A stretch of DNA of 64,000 nt from Charina bottae (Eukaryota; Chordata; Lepidosauria; Squamata; Charinaidae): assembly GCA_023362775.1 (NCBI GenBank), contig JALMGJ010000001.1, positions 60,481,501 to 60,545,500 on the forward strand. Direction: 5' to 3'. Below the pieces are notes generated by a model. That model had not been told where the DNA came from. It ran no database searches and saw only the letters and a program-made list of their open reading frames with translations. Each line of letters starts with the position of its first letter. The first letter of the stretch is position 1. The translations under genes were made by a program, and so were the position numbers. Shown piece by piece: positions 57,241 to 64,000 of this stretch.

Positions 57241-57500
57241 TGGGGGTTCTCACCGCAAAATAATTCCTTCTCTTTCATTTGTTAGCTGATGTAGTCCAAA
57301 AATAAAGTTCGCTAGAACCTTGAGTGTAACAAATCTTTCCGTGTTTGTTCCCCTCCGCAAAGTACCCGGGGCGTTTTGATCTCTTTGCTGCGGAAACAGC
57401 GTTGACCTCCATCAAAACCCAGCCTACAGCCGCAGAGGTTCCAGTCCGAGGCAAGCTGCTCATCCCACAGTAATGTGAGTACCGCCCCGCCCCGCCCCGC
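57241..57500 (+). promoter_or_regulatory. Candidate CpG-island first exon and splice donor, copy B
   Basis: Diverged counterpart of 49030-49330. It shares 'tcatttgttagctgat', 'ccgtgtttgttcccct' and a GTGAGTACC donor at 57475. The 'cgccccgccccgcc' just after the donor contains GC boxes. Confidence 0.4.
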
Positions 57501-58013
57501 CATCTACCGCCGGATCTTGCGCTGACTTCTCTGCCTCTCGCGCTCCTACTTCACTTTAGGACCCCTTTTGTCCTCGTACGCTGCCCTCAACGATTTTTTA
57601 AAAACTGCGCGGCTTCTATCTCTCGTCTAGTCGAAAGCAACGTTGCAGAGAAAAGAGCAGGGAGAAGAGGTGAAATGAACGGAGGGGACGTAACAGAAAG
57701 TTTGCTAAGTGAATGCTTTATTATCCTGAATCCCCATCGACTTAGAATTAGCCCAACATTATTGCATACCTGCAACAAAGTTTGCAGTTTCCAAGAGCAG
57801 AGCTTCTCACAACTTAAAGCCGAACACCACAGGGCTGACAAAACATCAGAGACTTTTAAGAAAGCTGCCACGGGATGGGAGCTACAGGCAGACAAACATT
57901 TCAGCCAAGGAACCCGAGCTCATTTCTTTGAAAAGGGGGAAAGAGTGTATTAAAGTGCACGAACGTGCTCACAGATTGCACCCTGCTGGTCTTAACGCCA
58001 CGTGCACATTGCA

Positions 58014-58770
58014 GGTTTGCGCGAGGGAAAGACCGGAGGGGAATGCACACCTTGCAGGAGCCGGGAAATGGGGCTTCGGCCAAGGCGGGCGTGGGGTGGC
58101 AGCCGACTGCCAGCGAGCGAACCCTCTTCTGGGGAGGAAGGGACGGAGGTGGCTTTTTGCTGGCGAAGGACCCGGGCTAGAAGCCCACTTGAGCCTGTCC
58201 TAAAATCCACCGAGGCGGCGGCAGGGTGCCCGGGATCCACCTCTGTTCCCAAGAGCGGAGGGGCGCAGGAGCGCGAGGGCCGAAGAGCGCCGGGGAGCGC
58301 CCCGCGTGCTTCTCTGCCCGCCCCTGCAAGATTCAGGCAGCGGGTGGATGGGGCTCGCGATCCGGGCACCAGCTCCCGAGGTGGGCACTTCGCGAGGGAG
58401 GAGGGTCGCCGCGCCTAGGCGCATAGCGGAGGGGCCAGCGCAGTCCCAGAAAATAGCAGCAGCAACTTGCTGGGGCTCCGCTCGAACTTTGCTGCCTCCA
58501 GTGGAAAAAGTGACTTCGATCCAGGGCCATTTATAGGCGGCAGAAAAGCCTCCCTTTCCATGCGCGGCAGCCGAGCGAGCTATTTTGTCGCCTTTCAGCC
58601 TCTCCGCGGCCCCCTGCGAGTCCTCGCCTGTCCTCTCCCGGGGGGGTGGGGGGGACGTGAAGCCGGGCATTCGCTGACCCGTGGAATTGGCGAGGGCGGG
58701 CTTCTGGCAAAACTTTATTTCGCTGATCTTGGGGGTGGCACTTATTAAGGTAATAGCGCAAGGAACCCGA
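58014..58770. repeat. Near-identical duplicated block 2, copy B
   Basis: Partner of 49874-50630. It begins at 'ggtttgcgcgaggg', right after unrelated 'gtgcacattgca'. Confidence 0.93.
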
Positions 58771-58807
58771 CGGATCACGGGGCAGAAATGGGAGATCTTA
58801 TTTTAAA

Positions 58808-60420
58808 GACACTTTATCAAATGAGATACTTGCCCCGCCCCTTTTTTTTAGCGATGTACTAACATTAAATACGGTGAGGGCATTTGATATGATTGGTAAT
58901 GTCTCTCCTGCACTATAGAAATCCAGCGGTCAGGGCCGTCCACTGTAAACTTCCAGCGTTACATTTTAGCAGGATTGCTAAAGCAAGGTGGATCGGTGAA
59001 CAGGCTTTTCACTAAGCTGAGGGAGACAGAATGGAAGGTAAACAGGTCACTTGAAATATAGAACAGTTAATGGTGCTCTCTATTTTATCAATAAAAAGCA
59101 GAAGGTTACAGCAAACAAGGGAAATTAATAAAGCAAATTGCACTTTCTTCCAAAAAATAGCTTAGGGTACACAGGCAAGGAACAAGACTTTGAGGTCATG
59201 TCCCCACTTGCACCTAAACATGGCACAAACGTGCCCTGGCAAAGCCTTTTTTCTGCTTTGTCCCAGTGAGTTTGCCTTTATCTCCTCTCCAGCCAATGAG
59301 TGATAAAGGTCTAAATTGTCCTTAGCTGGACTGGTGTTAAAATAATGTTCTCCTTTATTCCAACAGCGTACAAGGGCAGCCTCAAGGTGTGTAAGATCTG
59401 CTAGGCTTTGTCACCTTGGAAGGAAGTCAGGTGACTGGCAGTAACTGTAAATAGAAGCAGGATAGTGATCGGCAGTGGGAACAGCAAATTTCATGCCAGT
59501 ACATTTTTCTGCCAGCTGAAGAATAGGTGGATAGCACTAATTCAGCAGGGGGGAAAGGCCTTTAGACCCCATTTTGAATATTTTTTTTTCAACCCTCCGT
59601 CCCAAAGATTAACTAAGGATTGTCTGTTAATTCTTACTTAGCAATATAACGTCAATGTGCTTTAATATTTGTTCAAATTGTAGTAATTTATGTTCTAAAG
59701 ACTGTATGCTGCAGAGCTCTAATGCTATTTCACATTTGCCCAAACATGACTGAAGTGTTAGCCCAGAATTGTAACAAGCAAATATTATGGGGCGGGTGAC
59801 ATGTAGCCATTAAGTCTCCATGCTATTTTCTGCTTCTAAAACAAAACCACAAGAATGACCTCTTTTGGTAAATGAAATGCTGCAAGGTTTTCAATATACA
59901 TATCTTCCATGCTTTTTAAAGAAGTAAATATACTTTTTTACTTTTAAGTATCTTTGCAAACTTTTGAACTATTTCTGATTTGTTTTTGATTTAATATGAA
60001 TGACTTACAGACAAATGTGTGCTGTCTCCACTGAAATATGTTGCCTTATAGGTGACATTGGACAATAGGAAAGTACAACTGGAAAATTTGTGTGTTCAAT
60101 GCTTGTTGACATGTGTAACCAGCCCAACTAATCTCAGTCTTCAATGAGCACACATAATTCTGTTATTGATGGCAATTTTACTGTAGTTACAGTATATAGT
60201 ATGGTGAGCAGATGATTTTAAATTTATAGTAAGGTGTAAAGAACCTCAGAGATGACCTTGGGGAATGTATGCAAAGACCATTAGCATAATATGAATAAAG
60301 CCTGGGAAGGAAAGAAGGCATGAGAAAGAAGCTTAAGGTGACTCCACCTTGACTCCCTTTGATATAAAAAGGAGCAAATGGGAAAGGCTGCCAGGCGTTC
60401 AAGATGCTGTTACTATAGCC
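58808..60420. other. No recognised feature
   Basis: Composition falls back to AT-rich right of copy B. No repeat or gene recognised. Confidence 0.5.
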
Positions 60421-60424
60421 TATA

Positions 60425-60476
60425 TCATTGTACACTTCCTAGAGTCACTCTGTGAGATGGGTGGCCATATAAATGT

Positions 60477-60478
<2 letters not shown>
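60425..60478 (-). repeat. LINE 3'-tail-like fragment
   Basis: 'agagtcactctgtgagatgg' and 'ggccatataaat' match the fragment at 1-60. The GATA array starts directly at its A/T tail, a common birthplace for microsatellites. Confidence 0.45.

Positions 60479-60531
<53 letters not shown>
60477..60531. repeat. (GATA)n microsatellite
   Basis: About 13 uninterrupted tetranucleotides. Confidence 0.98.
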
Positions 60532-61440
60532 GATAGAATTCCTGTATTTCTTGTGGAGTCTGTTTCCTGAACCGGCCTTTCTTGAAGGGCTGGCATCAAT
60601 CTCCATATTTTCTCCAAGGTCATCTCTGTGGTTCTCTACGTAAGGTTACCCCAACTCAAAATCTTTCACTTTTCAGTTGTTTTACATATTTTACATAAAT
60701 GTTTGAAGTACTCTTTGCCAATTCTCCTCCATTTTCTCCATCCCTTCCTTTTGTTCTGATCTGCCTTCTAAAACTATGGATTTCCCTGCAGAAATCCATC
60801 AGTCTTCTTCCATCTGCCTTGTCCTTCCCAATTACAACTCCTCCTCCTCAATCCATGATCTCCATTTGCTATTCCATTTTTAAAATCAGTTCTAAATAGC
60901 CATCCTCTTTCCTATCATTTATTGAATTTCCCCTCCCATGGCAAATAGCAGCTTCAAAGGGTAATTTTCACTGTTATTGCAGTAGGGCAGAAGAATTAAA
61001 TTCCGCCTCTCTGTCTACCACGTTGCTGATCTTGATCACCCCCACCATTCATAAAATATTTAACTGAATTGTAATATAACATGTATCTGGCCATTGCTAT
61101 GTCTTCATCAATACCTTTATTAGCATATGGTGCACCAACATTTCTCAAGTTTCTTTTGTTCATTTCAAGACCTTTAACACTTCAATACATCGGAAGAATG
61201 GAATTAATTCCATCACCAACAACACATTTCTACATGTTTGTAAATTTCTTTGTGTGTGACCATTCTGAATTTATTGGGATTGGGACATTGGGCCTCTCAG
61301 ACATGATTTTAAAATACAGATTGATAGGGCACTAAGTCCTCTATACATGTACAACTATAAGATCATTATTAAGATACAAAGTTAGGTCTGTTGGATGTTG
61401 TAAGATGTGTTGTGATATATGTATAATCTAACTGTTTCAA
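60532..61440. other. No recognised feature
   Basis: AT-rich unique-looking sequence. Confidence 0.5.
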
Positions 61441-61446
61441 ATGCAA

Positions 61447-61935
61447 AGACATGGGTGAAGAGCATCAACTTCGCTGGACCGGTCATGTTGTTCGAATGCC
61501 TGACCATCGTCTTCCAAAGCAGCTACTTTACTCCCAACTTAAGAATGGAAAACGGAATATTGGTGGACAGCAAAAGAGATTCAAAGACACTCTCAAAGCT
61601 AATTTAAAAAAATGTAATATCAGCATTGAGAACTGGGAAGCCCTAACTCATAAGCGTTTCAATTGGAGGTCAGCCTTTATTAATGGCGCTATGGACTTTG
61701 AAGAAGCACGAGTACAGGGCAAAAGGGAGAAAAGAGCTAAAAGGAAGGCACGTCAGGCAAACCCTCATCATGACCGTCTCCCACCCGGAAACCTATGCCC
61801 TCATTGTGGGAGGTTGTGCAGATCCAGAATTGGCCTTTATAGCCACTTACGGATCCACCGTTAAAATTTTACCTTTGGAAGACAATCTTACTCGGCTACG
61901 AGTGATCGCCAATGATGAATGATTTTTAATTTAAC
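61447..61935 (+). mobile_element. Non-LTR retrotransposon 3' end, 5'-truncated
   Basis: Holds only the last coding part and a short 3' tail, with 'actcggctacgagtgatcgc' followed by 'caatgatgaatgatt'. This tail does not match the BovB, RTE, L2 or CR1 tails elsewhere in the window, so it is a further LINE family. Target duplications are not certain. Confidence 0.7.
61451..61864 (+). pseudogene. Retrotransposon ORF2 C-terminus with C2H2 zinc finger
   Basis: An open frame of 137 codons with 'QLRWTGHVVRMPDHRLPKQL', 'KNGKRNIGGQQKRFKDTLKA', a Lys/Arg-rich stretch and a final C2H2 finger 'CPHCGRLCRSRIGLYSHLRI' plus H (C-x2-C-x12-H-x3-H). The pattern 'W.GHv.RM.d.RLPk...yg.L..GkR..Ggq..R.kD.lk' is typical of the region after the RT in several animal non-LTR elements. 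The finger probably binds nucleic acid during integration. The RT and endonuclease are missing, so it is a dead-end fragment although its frame is intact. The exact clade was not determined. Confidence 0.75.
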
Positions 61936-62589
61936 AAAGAAAAAGTGTTAGGGAGATGTTACACTGAGAAGAAGTAAGTGCAAAGGTCTCCCATTTGCCC
62001 AGCTGCTATTTTTACACTTATGTAACTATATTTTGAAGGGTGGCATATAAAACTTTATCTAGAACCTATTGATGGCTCAGCATTAGGGGTGTGCAGGACA
62101 TTTTTTTCTGATCTAAAAGAAACTCAATTTTTTTTAAAAAGTTCCATCATAAGGATCATCTGGAATGCAAAACAAGCCTCCTGCTTCCTCATTTTTTGTC
62201 TTGAGGCACAAATGTAAGTAGGATAAGTGTGCTTCCTCCCGCCCAACCCAAAAAAAAAAAAAAAAAAAGGCCAAGGGAATGATTTTAAAAGTTTCCATAG
62301 CAAACAATGTCAACAATAAAGAAGCACACTTTTTGCAACTTGGCCTGCCTTTACTAACTCAACAGTCATAAAACTGAGCACAGCAATGGATTCAGTCCAA
62401 TATCACAAATGAGCAATATATAAAACAGTTCTCTGATATTCATTTGAAGCATTTTACAATTACACATGCACCTTTTGTGTTTGGCAATCTGCCTTCAAAG
62501 CTCAACAAATAAACAAAATAACATTGCTTTTTATTTTGGCAACCTGAAATTTCAAAAGCATAGCAATCTGTTTGAAAAGGCCACATAGC
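61936..62589. other. No recognised feature
   Basis: AT-rich sequence with a poly(A) run at about 62250-62268. Confidence 0.5.
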
Positions 62590-62812
62590 ACAACAGCATG
62601 ATATTTTACCAGGAGACTGTGAGTTCTAGTCCCACCTTAGGCATGAAAGCCGGCTGGGTGACCTTGGGCCAGTCACTCACTCTCAGCCCAACTCACCTCA
62701 CAGGGTTGTTGTGGTGGGGAAAATAGGAGGAGGAAGGAGTATTAGGTATGTTAAACACCTTGAGTTATTTATAAAAATAATAAAGGCGGGATAAATAAAT
62801 AAATAAAAATTT
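62590..62812 (+). mobile_element. MIR/CORE-type tRNA SINE
   Basis: Plus-strand copy of the 51972 family. It has a diverged head, 'gtgagttctagtcccacc' as B-box, 'ggctgggtgaccttgggcca', and the tail 'aataaaggcgggataaataa'. Confidence 0.85.
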
Positions 62813-64000
62813 AACCCATGAACACTTAATACTGTCATTTTTATAAATTTTCCAATTTTTGTAAATAAGTCCATCATACAAATGTAGAACCTACATTAAA
62901 TAGAATGCAATTTGATTTTTCTTTTGAATTTGAATATTGTCAACATTCAGACATGGCTGTACACATGGCTCCAAATGATCAAGCATACTTTTTAAAAGGT
63001 TTCTTGTGTAAATAAAATTGCCTTTAAATATAGCAAATAGGAATCTGTATGTTAATATTGGCTAAAAGAGCATAGCTAGATATAGTAAAAATTCCTTAAA
63101 TTAAAAGAAAAAAAGTTAAAGGAGGATATTCTGGAGTCACTGGGATTTTTCATCCAATGATTAAATAATTTCCAGTATAAAAAAATATTGTATTAGTGGG
63201 AAGTCTATATGTGTTACTGAATTGCCAAAGAACAGGTGATGAATTGCTGCAAAACCTCCTTGTGAGTCTATTAAGGACAGGCAGATATTTGAGCTTTCGA
63301 AGGGTAGGAACTTCAAAGTGTGCCATTACCGTATATGTTAGTTTTGTGGAGGAGTTTAACAATTGCTATAATAACTGCAGATATATGGTATGGAAACAGA
63401 ACAACGCTGATATGGTTGTTGGCTTGACAGTTGGGCAATTTCAAGTATCTGCAACTCACTGTTCAAAATGGCGGCTGATTTCATTGGAGAAAATATCACT
63501 AACTTAGATAGTTTTTGAATGACCAATCTGAAATAATACAAATTTTATTAAGATCTCCAGAGATATATAAAATAATTTAAATGCATATGGAATTGTTGAA
63601 CTTTTTAAAAAAAATTAAAGGCTTTATGTTTCTGGGTTGAGGCCCTGCAACACTTCTATATTTTTTTCAAAAAAATATATTTCTTAAAAGTTCAACATGC
63701 CACATGGTGTGAGAGTTGCAAACATTGTAGCCATTTTATTTCCATCAGTTTGAATTAACAGAGAAGAATATGGGTCAGGAGAAAATATTTATTAGCAGGG
63801 ACTTTTAAAATTATTCAGCCATTTTTGTCTAGTACTATTTTTACACATGATACAATGAGGTTTTGTTCAATTCGGGATGAGAACATTTAGATCCATTTAT
63901 TCTATTATATTCCATTATATTCCAACAGAGCAAAGGTAGGGCAAGAGTGCTCAGTATTCTTCAATATAAAGATCCAGTAAGCCAAGAAAGGGTTTTCTAT
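62813..64000. other. No recognised feature
   Basis: AT-rich unique-looking sequence to the window end. One open frame of about 100 codons at 63196-63507 has no recognisable domain and is not called as a gene. Confidence 0.45.

Larger units (their letters stand above)
54940..58807. promoter_or_regulatory. CpG-rich segment, duplicate copy B
   Basis: Colinear with copy A but longer, because a foldback Penelope piece (56389-56510) and an MIR-type SINE (56773-57035) lie in its middle. The order is block 1, diverged DNA, candidate exon, diverged DNA, block 2. Between the near-identical blocks the sequence is much less GC-rich than copy A's equivalent. Left of block 1 a weak match continues ('ttgaaactaaaggggagggg' versus 'ttaaaactagagacgagggg'). 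Confidence 0.7.

Noticed and set aside
63196..63507. 103-codon frame near the window end
   Set aside because: No domain, AT-rich, no start or splice context. Chance length in this composition is plausible.

Overview
The window looks like vertebrate, almost certainly squamate-reptile (lizard or snake), nuclear DNA. The main evidence is the repeat mix. It holds RTE/BovB LINEs ending in a 'GTCGGA..CGACTGAAC' tail and tRNA-headed SINEs of the Sauria type ending in ACCTTTACCTT. It also holds L2/CR1 LINEs, Penelope-like elements, an MIR/CORE-type SINE, hAT and Tc1/mariner elements, and many microsatellites. I find no host protein-coding gene I can name. Every recognisable protein reading frame belongs to a transposable element, and all of those are broken.

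Layout. 1-3630: Penelope-like element split by a 2.2-kb poly(A) retrotransposon with an 18-bp target duplication, followed by an inverted Penelope terminal copy. 4978-6160: Sauria SINE and a hAT MITE. 7976-9590: L2-group LINE, minus. 9950-13171: full-length but decayed RTE LINE, minus. 13311-14228: 5'-truncated BovB, plus. 14275-14990: unnamed repeat split by a Penelope-like insertion. 16300-18565: old L2 relic carrying a hAT MITE, then a BovB tail resembling the ruminant form. 20490-21592: palindromic MITE relic and two SINE insertions. 23060-25540: old BovB and L2 relics, each with a MITE inside. 27180-31830: Tigger-like, CR1 and L2 relics and microsatellites. 32701-34275: Tc1-type transposon with one frameshift. 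35255-39480: old L2 and RTE relics, with a SINE, the unnamed repeat and a hAT MITE inserted. 39918-42877: near-complete BovB. 42889-47250: mostly unique DNA with microsatellites and a CTCF-like motif.

47250-58810 is the most gene-like part. Two CpG-rich segments (about 47.8-50.66 kb and 54.95-58.81 kb) are colinear duplicates. Two GC-rich blocks in them are nearly identical: 363 bp with one mismatch and 757 bp with two mismatches and no indels. The DNA between the blocks is strongly diverged. Each copy carries a related candidate first exon ending in a GTGAGT splice donor. This mosaic suggests gene conversion, or an assembly problem, over a duplicated CpG-island promoter. Two small foldback insertions made only of Penelope terminal repeat, each with a 13-bp target duplication, lie in or beside this region.

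58.8-64 kb is mostly AT-rich unique sequence with a GATA microsatellite, a non-LTR retrotransposon C-terminus with a C2H2 finger, and an MIR-type SINE. Family names come from recalled motifs and sequence style and were not checked by search. Element boundaries are firm where a target-site duplication is quoted and approximate elsewhere.
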